Below are positions 1 through 7,407 of a stretch of DNA of 15,551 nucleotides, one piece after another. A program made the translations under genes and the position numbers. The notes below the pieces were generated by a model. The model did no database searches. It had not been told where the DNA came from and was given only the letters and a program-made list of their open reading frames with translations. Position 1 is the stretch's first letter. Each line of letters starts with the position of its first letter. The DNA comes from Pseudomarimonas sp964350895 (GTDB taxonomy: Bacteria > Pseudomonadota > Gammaproteobacteria > Xanthomonadales > Xanthomonadaceae), in assembly GCA_964350895.1 (NCBI GenBank), contig CAYGMG010000098.1:1-15551 (forward strand), written 5' to 3'.

Positions 1-123
1 GGGCCGCCGCGAAGGGCCGCGAACTATGCAGCAATCAGTCGGAAATGGGAAGAGGCAATCGACACGACAGTCGATACTCAGGTCAGCTACATTCAACCTT
101 TAGCCTTGCAGGAGACACTGCCC
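1..123. other. leader region, no gene assigned
   Basis: I see no supportable gene here. The reading frame of the next gene stays open back to base 1, but its predicted signal peptide and ribosome binding site place the real start at 124. The stretch from about 40 to 110 is richer in A and T than the genes around it, as expected of an intergenic region. A gene ending to the left of the window cannot be excluded. Confidence 0.4.
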
Positions 124-597
124 ATGCGTCTGTGCCTTGTACTCGTCGCCGCGTTCATCCTGCTGGCGGCCTGTGTTTGCGAGGCTGCAACGCTACCGGT
201 CACCAAGCTGGAGGTCGCCGGGCATGCGTTTCGAGCCGAGGTCGCGGATGAGGACCCCGAGCGGATGCGTGGCCTGATGTTCCGCGATGAGTTGGGCGCG
301 GATGAGGCCATGGTCTTCGTCTTCGATCGCGACCTTCCGCTTTCCTTCTGGATGAAGAACACACGCATTGCGCTGGACATGTTGTATTTCGATGCAGCTG
401 GACGGCTGGTCTCTATTCAGCACGATGTGCCTCCGTGCAGGACCGCAGCCTGCCCGAGCTACCCGAGCGAGGCACCGGCGCGCTACGTGTTGGAACTGAA
501 CGCGGGTCGAGCACGGGAGTTGGGCATCGAAAGGGGCGCCGTGCTCTGCGAGCGCTCGCCGAGAATGACTCCCCTGCCCCTGTGCACAGCCCCTTGA
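124..597 (+). CDS. DUF192 family protein, probable lipoprotein or secreted protein
   Basis: The protein has 157 residues and an N-terminal hydrophobic signal (residues 3-21). LLAAC at 13-17 resembles a lipobox, so it may be a lipoprotein; export as a soluble periplasmic protein is the alternative. The mature part is a DUF192 domain: the R-x2-GLMFR block at 47-54, FVF at 65-67, WMKNT at 76-80, an LDMLYFD strand at 84-90, and the conserved C105...C110-PSYPS loop followed by YVLELNAG (121-128). Length is normal for the family. The biochemical role of DUF192 proteins is not established and I do not infer one. The ATG at 124 is chosen because GGAG at 111-114 lies nine bases upstream and because it begins the signal peptide; a TTG at 106 in the same frame would put the binding site inside the gene. 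The next gene follows on the same strand after a short gap. Confidence 0.85.
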   Translation: MRLCLVLVAAFILLAACVCEAATLPVTKLEVAGHAFRAEVADEDPERMRGLMFRDELGADEAMVFVFDRDLPLSFWMKNTRIALDMLYFDAAGRLVSIQHDVPPCRTAACPSYPSEAPARYVLELNAGRARELGIERGAVLCERSPRMTPLPLCTAP

Positions 598-628
598 GCT
601 TGAGGCCCGCGAACGCCATCTGTTGGCC

Positions 629-1471
629 ATGACGATGAACAATGCCAAAGACAACAAAGGGCAGAGCGCCGGCGCGTTCTCCGATATCGAACTCCTGCCA
701 GCCGCGCTCGCCATCGCCCAGGATGAATACCCGTCGCTGGATATCGAGGCCGTGGGCCGGCAGGTGCAGGGTCTCGCAGCCTCGCTTGCTGCCTCGGTGG
801 GCAAGGACCCGGGACTGACCGACAAGGTGCAGGCGCTGAATCACTTTCTCTTCGAGGAGCAGGGTTTCGCCGGCAACCATGCCGAGTTCTACGATCCGCG
901 CAACAGCTACCTGAACGACGTGATGGAGCGCCGCCTCGGCATCCCTATTTCGTTGGCGGTTCTCCAGATCGAGTGCGCACGTGCGCTGGACCTGCAACTT
1001 GAAGGCATCTCGTTCCCCGGACATTTCCTGGTTCGGGTGCCGATGGACGACGGCATTCTGGTTATGGATCCCTACCATCGCGGCCGCTCGGTCGGCATCG
1101 AGGAGCTCAAGCAGCGCGCCCAGCCGCACTTTGGCGACCGTGACATCGACGACCAGCAGCTTCTGCACATGCTCTCGCCTGCCAGCAACCGCTCGATCAT
1201 CGGCCGGATGCTGCGCAATCTGAAGGGCGTGTACGCCGAACGTGAGCAGTGGGACAAGGCGCTGCGCTGCGCTGATCGTCTGATCACCCAGGAGCTTTCT
1301 GCGATCGAGGACGTTCGCGATCGCGGCCTGTTCTACCTGCGATTGGGCCTTGGCCCGTATGCGATTGACGATTTGCGCCAGTACCTGAGCCGAGTGCCCG
1401 AGGCTGAAGACGCAGAGGCGGTGCGCGAAGCGCTGATCGAAGCGGCCTCGCAGCGAGTGAGCCTGCAGTGA
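629..1471 (+). CDS. SirB1 family protein (transglutaminase-like domain plus TPR-like tail)
   Basis: The protein has 280 residues from the chosen ATG. The N-terminal two thirds match the SirB1/Transglut_core2 family: LNHFLFEEQGF (70-80), YDPRNSYLNDV (88-98), RRLGIPISLAVL (101-112) and the hallmark GISFPGHFLVR (126-136), then DPYHRGR (147-153). Residues from about 190 to 255 look like helical tetratricopeptide repeats (YAEREQWDKALRCADRLI; YLRLGLGPYAIDDLRQYL). The family resembles transglutaminases in fold, but its activity is not established and I see no obvious catalytic Cys in the PISLAVL segment. The start is uncertain: TTG 623, ATG 629 and ATG 635 are all in frame and none has a clear ribosome binding site. 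It begins 31 bases after the DUF192 gene and may be cotranscribed with it. Its stop is 57 bases from the convergent rubredoxin gene. Confidence 0.85.
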   Translation: MTMNNAKDNKGQSAGAFSDIELLPAALAIAQDEYPSLDIEAVGRQVQGLAASLAASVGKDPGLTDKVQALNHFLFEEQGFAGNHAEFYDPRNSYLNDVMERRLGIPISLAVLQIECARALDLQLEGISFPGHFLVRVPMDDGILVMDPYHRGRSVGIEELKQRAQPHFGDRDIDDQQLLHMLSPASNRSIIGRMLRNLKGVYAEREQWDKALRCADRLITQELSAIEDVRDRGLFYLRLGLGPYAIDDLRQYLSRVPEAEDAEAVREALIEAASQRVSLQ

Positions 1472-1528
1472 CGGAGGCCGCGCCCGCCAGCGCTCGGGCC
1501 GCCAGGGAACAGGCCTGATGGTGAGCCG

Positions 1529-1714
1529 CTATACCTCGACCATTTCAAAGTCTTCCTTGCCGACTCCGCAGTCCGGACAAGTCCAGGTATCGGGAATATC
1601 ATCCCAGCGCGTGCCCGGGGCGATGCCCTCTTCCGGCAGACCATCAGCCTCGCTATAGAGGAAGCCACAGACCACGCACATGAAGGTCTTGTACGCAGCT
1701 GCGGGCGAACTCAT
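1529..1714 (-). CDS. rubredoxin
   Basis: This small iron protein has 61 residues. It holds the two rubredoxin knuckles, CVVCG (Cys13, Cys16) and CPDCG (Cys46, Cys49), which coordinate one Fe in a Cys4 site. Between them are the family residues Y20, DGLPEEGIAPGT (24-35) and W37. It acts as a soluble one-electron carrier in the cytoplasm; in relatives the partners include alkane hydroxylases, rubredoxin reductase and oxidative-stress proteins, and no partner is visible here. The ATG at 1714 is preceded by GGAG with five bases between, a good ribosome binding site. A longer in-frame extension up to 1921 is open but would run antisense into thiE and carries no rubredoxin sequence. The gene is divergent from thiE across 72 bases, an arrangement I associate with thiE-hemL regions of gammaproteobacteria. 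Confidence 0.95.
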   Translation of the reverse strand: MSSPAAAYKTFMCVVCGFLYSEADGLPEEGIAPGTRWDDIPDTWTCPDCGVGKEDFEMVEV

Positions 1715-1786
1715 GGCGTCTCCATTGCGGTTGGGCGAAAATCCGCGGCGATTCTCCCACGCAGCGCCAGTGCGGCCAAGCCGAAC

Positions 1787-2437
1787 ATGATTCCAGCATC
1801 CATGGTGGCACCGGGCGTCTACGCCATCACGCCGGAAGCCTGGCCAGCCGATGACATCCTGCGCGTTGCCGGGGACCTCCTGGCGGCCGGAGTGGTGATG
1901 ATGCAGCTGCGCAGCAAGCATCTCGACCAGGGGCAGCGGGAGAGACTCGGCGAGCGACTTCTGCGGCGCTGTTCTGAACAGGGCGTTCCGCTACTGATCA
2001 ACGATGACCCGCGCATCGCCGCGAAGCTTGGCGCCGATGGTGTGCACATCGGGCGCGACGACGGCTCGATCAGCGAGGCGCGCGCCGTGCTCGGTGACCA
2101 GGCGTGGGTCGGCGTATCCTGCTATGCCGACGCCTCCCGCGCGCACGAGCTGGCCGACGCCGGCGCCAGCTACATTGCGTTCGGGGCGGTGTATCCCACC
2201 GGCAGCAAGGCGACACCACATCGCGCGCCGCTCAGCCTTTTCCGCGAATGGGACCGGCCGAGAACCCCGACCGTCGCGATTGGCGGCCTGTGTGCCGACA
2301 ATGCCGAACCGGTGATCGCCGCGGGCGCGCGATGGCTGGCGATGATCGGCGGCATCTGGAGCGCCGCCGACCCGGCAGCCGAGGTCCGCCGCCTGCAGGA
2401 CCTCTTCCAACATCATAAAGAACGGACCCACGCATGA
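1787..2437 (+). CDS. thiE: thiamine-phosphate synthase
   Basis: ThiE joins the thiazole phosphate and HMP-pyrophosphate to give thiamine monophosphate, releasing PPi, in the cytoplasm. The 216-residue protein is of usual length. It shows the ThiE barrel motifs in order: MMQLRSK (38-44, substrate-binding strand), LLINDD (69-74), LGADGVHIGRDD (81-92), GVSCYADA (109-116), YIAFGAVYPTGSKATPH (129-145) and VAIGGL (163-168), with a final phosphate-binding segment WLAMIGGIW (183-191). That last segment is somewhat divergent from the usual small-residue loop. A second in-frame ATG at 1802 is possible; I kept 1787 because the protein then keeps a normal N-terminus. Its stop overlaps the hemL start as ATGA (2434-2437), so the two are probably translationally coupled. 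No thiamine riboswitch is recognisable in the short upstream gap. Confidence 0.92.
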   Translation: MIPASMVAPGVYAITPEAWPADDILRVAGDLLAAGVVMMQLRSKHLDQGQRERLGERLLRRCSEQGVPLLINDDPRIAAKLGADGVHIGRDDGSISEARAVLGDQAWVGVSCYADASRAHELADAGASYIAFGAVYPTGSKATPHRAPLSLFREWDRPRTPTVAIGGLCADNAEPVIAAGARWLAMIGGIWSAADPAAEVRRLQDLFQHHKERTHA

Positions 2438-3723
2438 ACCCGACCAACCATGACCTGTTCACCCGCGCCAGCAAGCTTCTGCCGGGAGGCGTCAATTCAC
2501 CGGTACGGGCGTTCAAATCAGTGGGCGGCGACCCGTTTTTCGCCGCTCGTGCCGAGGGCCCGTATCTCTGGGACGTCGAGGGCAAGCGTTACATCGACTA
2601 CATCGGCTCCTGGGGGCCGATGATCGCCGGCCATGCGCGGCCCGAGGTGCTGCACGCGGTGCGCGAGACCATGGTGCACGGGCTGAGCTTCGGCGTGCCC
2701 AATGCTCTAGAGGTCGAGATGGCGGAAACGCTGTGCCGGCTGATCCCGAGCTGCGAGATGGTGCGCATGGTCAATTCGGGAACCGAAGCCACCCTTTCGG
2801 CGATTCGCCTGGCCCGCGGCGCCACCGGCCGCTCGCGTATCGTCAAGTTCGAGGGTTGCTATCACGGCCACGGCGACTCCTTTTTGGTCAAGGCAGGGTC
2901 CGGCGCACTGACCCTTGGCGTGCCTGACTCGCCGGGCGTGCCGCGCAGCCTTGCCGACCTGACCAGCACCCTGCCCTACAACGATTTCGCTGCTGCCGAA
3001 ACGCTGTTCTCCGAGATCGGCCACGAAGTCGCAGCGCTGATCGTCGAGCCGATTGTCGGCAACGCCAACTGCATCCTGCCTGCCGATGGCTATCTGCAGC
3101 ACCTGCGCGCCCTGTGCGACCGGCACGGCGCGGTGCTGATCTTCGACGAAGTGATGACCGGCTTTCGGGTCGCGCTGGGCGGCGCACAGGCACGCTACGG
3201 CGTCACCCCGGACCTGAGCACCTTCGGCAAGATCATCGGCGGCGGCATGCCGGTGGGTGCCTATGGCGGCAAGGCCAGCCTGATGCGCCAAGTCGCGCCC
3301 AGCGGTCCGGTCTACCAGGCCGGCACCCTCAGCGGCAATCCGGTGGCGATGGCGGCTGGCCTCGCCACTTTGTCGCTGATCCAGAAGCCCGGCTTCCACG
3401 AGCGCCTGGAGCAGGCCACCCACCAGCTCTGCGACGGCCTCGAAGCCGCGGCGCGCGAGCACGGAGTGGTGTTCTCGACTTCGCGCACCTGCGGCATGTT
3501 CGGCATGTATTTTCGCGAGGCCCCGGCGACCTCGTTTGCCGAGGCGACGTCGAGCGATGCTGGCGCATTTCGGCGGTTCTTCCACGCCATGCTGGATGGC
3601 GGCGTGTATCTCGCGCCGTCGGCATTCGAGGCGGGCTTCATTTCCTCGGCGCATGGCGAAGCGGAGATCCGCTTTACCGTCGACGCCGCAAAGCGGGCCT
3701 TCGCCGTCCTGGCCGCCGGCTGA
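2434..3723 (+). CDS. hemL: glutamate-1-semialdehyde 2,1-aminomutase
   Basis: HemL converts glutamate 1-semialdehyde to 5-aminolevulinate, the last step of the C5 route to heme and other tetrapyrroles, using PLP (or PMP) in the cytoplasm. The 429-residue length is standard. Motifs visible: the N-terminal signature LLPGGVNSPVRAF, GSWGPMIAGHARP, NSGTEATLSAIRLARG (phosphate-binding loop of fold-type I aminotransferases), FEGCYHGHGD, the cofactor Asp in LIFDEVMTGFR, and the Schiff-base lysine K266 in STFGKIIGGGMPVGAYGG, then GTLSGNPVAMAAG. The ATG lies inside the thiE stop (ATGA overlap) with only a weak purine stretch (AACGGAC) upstream, consistent with translational coupling. The gene ends nine bases before the convergent SDR gene and leaves no room for a separate terminator. 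Confidence 0.97.
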   Translation: MNPTNHDLFTRASKLLPGGVNSPVRAFKSVGGDPFFAARAEGPYLWDVEGKRYIDYIGSWGPMIAGHARPEVLHAVRETMVHGLSFGVPNALEVEMAETLCRLIPSCEMVRMVNSGTEATLSAIRLARGATGRSRIVKFEGCYHGHGDSFLVKAGSGALTLGVPDSPGVPRSLADLTSTLPYNDFAAAETLFSEIGHEVAALIVEPIVGNANCILPADGYLQHLRALCDRHGAVLIFDEVMTGFRVALGGAQARYGVTPDLSTFGKIIGGGMPVGAYGGKASLMRQVAPSGPVYQAGTLSGNPVAMAAGLATLSLIQKPGFHERLEQATHQLCDGLEAAAREHGVVFSTSRTCGMFGMYFREAPATSFAEATSSDAGAFRRFFHAMLDGGVYLAPSAFEAGFISSAHGEAEIRFTVDAAKRAFAVLAAG

Positions 3724-3732
3724 GCGGCGCTA

Positions 3733-4554
3733 TCAGTCGACGAACAGGTCGGGAATCAGCGACTGGTCCGGGTCCACGGCGTAGGCGCTGAAGTCCTCGA
3801 CGCCGGATTCGCGCAGCACCTCCTCGTCGATAAAGAACCGCCCGTTGTTCTCGGCGGCGGGCCGGCCAAGGATGACCGCCGCCGCATCGGCGACGATTTG
3901 CGGCGTGCGGCAGCCTCGCTCGTCAACGCCGGGAATCATCTTCAGGGCATCGGTCGCGATGACCGTTCGCGGCCATAGCGCACTGACCCCGACACCCTTG
4001 CTGCCAAGCTCGGCGGCAAGGCCGAGGGTGACGAAGCTCATGCCCATCTTGGCCAAGGTATAGCCGGTGTGCGCGCCCCACCACTTGGGCGCGAGCGACG
4101 GCGGCGGCGCGAGGGTGAGGATCTGCGGATTGTCCGACTTCAACAGGTAGGGCAGGCAAACCTGGGCGCAGAGGAAACTGCCGCGTGAGTTGACCTGCTG
4201 CATCAGGTCGAAGCGCTTCATTGGGGTATCGGCGACGCCGCGCAGCCAGATTGCGCTGGCATTGTTCACCAGGATGTCGATGCCGCCGAAGCGTTCGGCG
4301 GTCGCAGCCACCGCGGCCTGCACCTCGCTCTCCTCGCGGATATCGCAGCGCAAGGCCAATCCCTGCCCACCGGCGGCGTCGACCGCCTCGGCTGCGCTGT
4401 GGATGGTCCCGGGAAGCTTGGGATTGGGCACCGAGGACTTCGCCGCGATCGCCACGTTGGCGCCCAGCTCGGCAGCGCGCAGCGCGATCGCAAGACCAAT
4501 GCCGCGGGAGGCACCGGTGATGAACAGGGTCTTTCCGGATAGCGCGGCGCTCAT
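3733..4554 (-). CDS. SDR family oxidoreductase, HSDL2-like
   Basis: This is a 273-residue short-chain dehydrogenase/reductase. It has the cofactor glycine motif TGASRGIG (13-20), the NNAS motif (97-100), active-site-type Asn122 and the YxxxK pair Tyr165/Lys169. The specific wording of several segments (NPKLPGTIHSAAE, DTPMKRFDLMQQVN, ALWPRTVIATDALKM, FFIDEEVLRESGVEDFSAYAV) matches the SDR domain of the HSDL2 group (hydroxysteroid dehydrogenase-like 2), here without the C-terminal SCP2 sterol-carrier domain found in animal HSDL2. The true substrate is unknown; fatty acyl or steroid chemistry is only a family-level guess. The usual catalytic Ser seems to be replaced by Ala149 in LTLAPPPS, although Ser153 is nearby. 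A weak GAGAG lies upstream of the start. It faces hemL and is transcribed away from the DedA/LssY gene. Confidence 0.9.
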   Translation of the reverse strand: MSAALSGKTLFITGASRGIGLAIALRAAELGANVAIAAKSSVPNPKLPGTIHSAAEAVDAAGGQGLALRCDIREESEVQAAVAATAERFGGIDILVNNASAIWLRGVADTPMKRFDLMQQVNSRGSFLCAQVCLPYLLKSDNPQILTLAPPPSLAPKWWGAHTGYTLAKMGMSFVTLGLAAELGSKGVGVSALWPRTVIATDALKMIPGVDERGCRTPQIVADAAAVILGRPAAENNGRFFIDEEVLRESGVEDFSAYAVDPDQSLIPDLFVD

Positions 4555-4644
4555 CGGCGGCTCTCATCGAAGCGGGGGTCCCACACTGTAGCGACACTTG
4601 GTGGCGAGGTGCTGCGAAGGCGCCGGGTGCAGCGACTCGCTGCC

Positions 4645-4650
4645 TATACT
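4645..4650 (+). promoter_or_regulatory. candidate -10 box (TATACT) just before the DedA/LssY gene
   Basis: TATACT matches the sigma70 -10 consensus at five of six bases. It ends three bases before the first in-frame ATG, so a start site six to eight bases downstream would fall on or next to the ATG ATG pair at 4654-4659 and give a leaderless message. No good -35 hexamer is seen 16-18 bases upstream, so the box alone is the evidence. Confidence 0.35.
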
Positions 4651-4653
4651 CCG

Positions 4654-6681
4654 ATGATGCAAGCAGCCAGTCTCGAAGCGCTCAGCGAATGGATCTCCGC
4701 GCACCCTGTGGCGGCCGGCCTGTTGGTCGCCCTGGTTGCGCTCGCCGATGCGGTGCCGGTAGCCGGGATGGTGGTGCCTTCGATGGCGATCCTGCTGGCG
4801 GTGGGAACCCTGATCGGCCTGGGCATTCTCGACCCACTGTGGATCATTGCCTGCGCGGCCCTCGGCGCACTGGCCGGCGACCTGCTCGGATACGGTTTTG
4901 GCAGGCGCTACGGTGAACGTCTGCGCGGACTTTGGCCATTCACTCGCTATCCGCACTGGCTGGCGCGGGGAGAATCGCTGTTCCAGCGCCGCGGCGCGCT
5001 CGGCGTGGTGATCGGTCGGCAGATTGGTGCGGTCAGGCCGTTTGTACCGGCGATTGCCGGCATGCTCGGTATGCGGCCGCTGCAGTTCGGCGCGGCGGCG
5101 CTGACCGGAGCGTTGATCTGGGCGCCGCTGTACCTGGCGCCGGGCTGGTTGCTGGGCGCCTCCTGGGAGCTGATCTCGGCGGTGGCCGGCCGACTGACCC
5201 TGATCGTGCTCGGCACGCTGACCCTGATCGCGGCGACCATCTGGCTGTGCCGGCGCGGCTATGCGCTGTTCGCCCCACGGGTGGGCGCCGGTCTGGAACG
5301 GGTCGCGCTGTGGGCGCGTGGCCATCCACGGGCTGGGGGCCTGTTGCGCGGCCTGCTTGATCCCAATGCGCCGGAGTCGGCTGCGCTGATCGTCTTCCCC
5401 GTGCTGTTGCTGGCCATGACGCTCGCCGGGCTGGGCCTGCTTGCTGCAGCCAGCCATGCGCCGGGAGCGCCACAGTGGGAGGTCGGCCTGGCCCGATTGC
5501 TCGGCGATCTCCGCCACCCGCTGGCGGATGCCTTGGCCTTGAGGCTGGTGATCCTGGGAAGCACGGCGCATGTGCTGGTCTCGCTGGTTCCGGGACTGCT
5601 ATGGCTGGCCGCACGACACCGGTTCAGCGCCCTGCGCCACTGGACCGGGCTGATCATTGCTGCCGGCGGCGTCGCCCTGCTGCTGCACTGGCTGGCGCCT
5701 CTGCTTGGCCTGCCTGCAGCACAGCCCGGGCTGCATAGCGAGCACTTCACCCCGGTCGCACCCGGCGCCCTGCTGGCGGCGGCTGGCTGGGGCATGTTCG
5801 CCGTGCTGGTGGCCGACGAGATGCCACGCAAGGCGCGCGCATGGCCTTATGTGTTGGCCAGCCTGATCATGCTCGGTGTGGCCCTGCCGCGGCTCTACCT
5901 GGGACTTCACTGGGCCAGCGCGCTGGCTACCTCGCTGCTGCTGGGTGGCGCGCTGGCAGCGCTGTTCGGCATCGCCTACCGTCGCCACCCGCGCGCGCGA
6001 ATCTGGCAGCGCCCTCTGGTGCGCTGCCAGCTGGGTGGCGCGGGCCTCGTCGCCGTCACCTGGCTGCTTCTCGCGCCGGCTAATCCCGGTCTGCTGCCCA
6101 GCGCGCCGCAGCAACAGCTGCCGGCGCCGTGGCCGGCGCAGCGCAGCGACGCACTGCCACTCCTGCGCGATGACTTCGGCAGCGCGCGGCGTTGGCCGCT
6201 GCAGCTCCAGGTCCTCGGCGATCCGTCGCCGCTCCGCCAGGCCTTGCTGGCCCGCGGTTGGCAACAGCGCGGACCGCTTACTCTGCGGCGGACGCTCGGG
6301 CTGTTCGATTTCCGTAACGGCGCCGCCGCCGCGCCGCGCCTGCCCACGACCCACGATGGGCGTGCCGAAGTCCTGCTGCTGTTCCGCAGCGCAAACGAAG
6401 GTGGAGAGTGGCAGCTGCGCCTGTGGGAGACCGCCTGGCGCGACGAGGACGGGAGGATCCTGCACGTCGGGCATGTCGGGCGCTTTGTCGAGACGCGCCC
6501 GTTCTCGCTGTGGCGCGCCTGGTCGCTGGTTGATGGACCACACGAGGGACTGCCGCAAGTGCGCGCGGCCCTGGCCGACATTGACGCAGTGGTCGAGCTT
6601 GCAACGGACGACCAACCAACGCTGCTGCGGCTGAAGACGGCAAGTGCGGCCGACACGCCTGAGTCGCGCGGACCGCGATGA
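4654..6681 (+). CDS. multidomain membrane protein: DedA + degenerate PAP2 + LssY C-terminal domain
   Basis: The protein has 675 residues from the first ATG. Residues about 1-200 form a DedA (SNARE-associated/VTT) domain, with LADAVPVAGMVVPS near 30-43, the amphipathic GRRYGERLR segment and the conserved G-R-x5-R-P-x-V-P-x2-AG block (R122, R128, P129). Several hydrophobic spans follow, then a PAP2-like region (about 240-450) and a soluble LssY-type C-terminal domain (about 490-665: LPLLRDDFG, LPTTHDGRAEVLLLF, LRLWETAWRDEDGRILHVGHVG). DedA proteins act in lipid transport across the inner membrane; PAP2 domains dephosphorylate lipid phosphates. Here the PAP2 catalytic motifs are missing: PSGH is replaced by TPVAPG (366-371), and of the S-R-x5-H-x3-D motif only R413 and H419 remain (P412, A423). 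I infer a non-catalytic PAP2 part. ATG 4657 is equally possible; no ribosome binding site is visible. Confidence 0.85.
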   Translation: MMQAASLEALSEWISAHPVAAGLLVALVALADAVPVAGMVVPSMAILLAVGTLIGLGILDPLWIIACAALGALAGDLLGYGFGRRYGERLRGLWPFTRYPHWLARGESLFQRRGALGVVIGRQIGAVRPFVPAIAGMLGMRPLQFGAAALTGALIWAPLYLAPGWLLGASWELISAVAGRLTLIVLGTLTLIAATIWLCRRGYALFAPRVGAGLERVALWARGHPRAGGLLRGLLDPNAPESAALIVFPVLLLAMTLAGLGLLAAASHAPGAPQWEVGLARLLGDLRHPLADALALRLVILGSTAHVLVSLVPGLLWLAARHRFSALRHWTGLIIAAGGVALLLHWLAPLLGLPAAQPGLHSEHFTPVAPGALLAAAGWGMFAVLVADEMPRKARAWPYVLASLIMLGVALPRLYLGLHWASALATSLLLGGALAALFGIAYRRHPRARIWQRPLVRCQLGGAGLVAVTWLLLAPANPGLLPSAPQQQLPAPWPAQRSDALPLLRDDFGSARRWPLQLQVLGDPSPLRQALLARGWQQRGPLTLRRTLGLFDFRNGAAAAPRLPTTHDGRAEVLLLFRSANEGGEWQLRLWETAWRDEDGRILHVGHVGRFVETRPFSLWRAWSLVDGPHEGLPQVRAALADIDAVVELATDDQPTLLRLKTASAADTPESRGPR

Positions 6682-6770
6682 GCACTGCGATCAAGCGCTG
6701 CGTTTGGTTCAACGGAAGAGGGGCTCGAGCAGTCTCCCGCGCGCCACGTTCCCCACGGCCAGCGCTGCTA
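6682..6770. other. convergent intergenic gap, no terminator seen
   Basis: This gap separates the 3' ends of the DedA/LssY gene and the LON-domain gene. I see no hairpin followed by a T run on either strand and no open frame with recognisable content. Confidence 0.5.
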
Positions 6771-7346
6771 TCAGCCAAGCGAGGGAAGCAACTCCAGCAA
6801 GCGCTGCAGGCGCTGGTGCGGGCGCTCCATCTGCAGTAGCCGCTGGCGCTCTTCGTCTTCCAGCGGCAGCAGTTCGCAGAGTCGGAAACCCACCCACTCG
6901 GCGTCGTCGTACTGCGCCGGCCCGGCCTTGGCGTGCAGGCCTCCGGCACGTTCCAGTATCCGCTCGAGCAGGGAGGCCAGCAGTGCATGTTCGGGCTCGA
7001 CCGGCTCGATACACGGCTCGATCCAGCGCACCTCGGCAACCAGCAAGCCGTTGTCGCGAAGCCGCGGCTGCAGAACGTGGAAACGCCGCTCGCCATGGGT
7101 GACGATGCCCAGCAACCCTCGGTCATCGACGTGGAAGTCGACGATGCGGGCCGCCGTGCCGAAGGCCGCCGGCATCGCCGGCTCGCCCGCCTCGTCGCCT
7201 TCCAGTAACCGGCACACGCCGAATGGCTGGTTGTCGCGGGTGCAGTCGCGAACCAGGCTGAGATAGCGCGGCTCGAAGATCCGCAGGCGCAGTTCGCCCC
7301 CCGGAAAGAGCACCGTGCTGAGCGGAAACAGGGCAAGCTGGGTCAT
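6771..7346 (-). CDS. stand-alone LON substrate-binding domain protein
   Basis: The 191-residue protein is essentially only the N-terminal LON (PUA-like) domain: LALFPLSTVLFPGGELRLRIFEPRY (4-28) is the diagnostic start, followed by GVCRLLEG (43-50), GTAARIVDFHVDDRGLLGIVTHGERRF (residues 63-89) and a helical C-terminal half. There is no AAA+ ATPase part and no Ser-Lys protease part, so it is not a Lon protease. Its role in bacteria is unknown; recognition of unfolded substrates is a guess from the domain name. Length fits other bacterial LonN-type proteins. The start ATG lacks a clear ribosome binding site. It lies 61 bases downstream of mpl on the same strand and could be the last gene of the adk-mpl operon, but a GC hairpin lies between them. 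Confidence 0.88.
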   Translation of the reverse strand: MTQLALFPLSTVLFPGGELRLRIFEPRYLSLVRDCTRDNQPFGVCRLLEGDEAGEPAMPAAFGTAARIVDFHVDDRGLLGIVTHGERRFHVLQPRLRDNGLLVAEVRWIEPCIEPVEPEHALLASLLERILERAGGLHAKAGPAQYDDAEWVGFRLCELLPLEDEERQRLLQMERPHQRLQRLLELLPSLG

Positions 7347-7388
7347 ACGTCGAGGGTACGTCGGATACCTGTGCCTGTCGCGTGCAGA

Positions 7389-7406
7389 CCGCGGCTGCCG
7401 CCGCGG
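7389..7406 (-). other. GC-rich hairpin between mpl and the LON-domain gene
   Basis: CCGCGGC (7389-7395) and GCCGCGG (7400-7406) form a perfect 7-bp stem with a four-base loop, starting two bases after the mpl stop codon on the minus strand. No T run follows in that direction, so it is not a standard intrinsic terminator. It may protect the mpl 3' end or weaken read-through into the LON gene. Confidence 0.4.
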
Positions 7407-7407
7407 C

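Noticed and set aside
59..78. TCGACA and GATACT as a promoter for the DUF192 gene
   Set aside because: The two elements are only eight bases apart, too close for a sigma70 promoter.
1472..1528. Possible terminator hairpin between the SirB1 gene and rubredoxin
   Set aside because: The GC-rich arms pair only imperfectly and no T run follows on either strand.
1715..1786. Thiamine (TPP) riboswitch before thiE
   Set aside because: The 72-base gap is too short to hold the conserved aptamer and I see none of its core sequence.
2707..3654. Minus-strand frame (315 codons) opposite hemL
   Set aside because: A shadow of the hemL codons, with no start-site support and no motif.
4564..5571. Minus-strand frame (335 codons) opposite the DedA/LssY gene
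   Set aside because: Gln/Arg-rich repetitive translation typical of the antisense of Leu-rich membrane genes.
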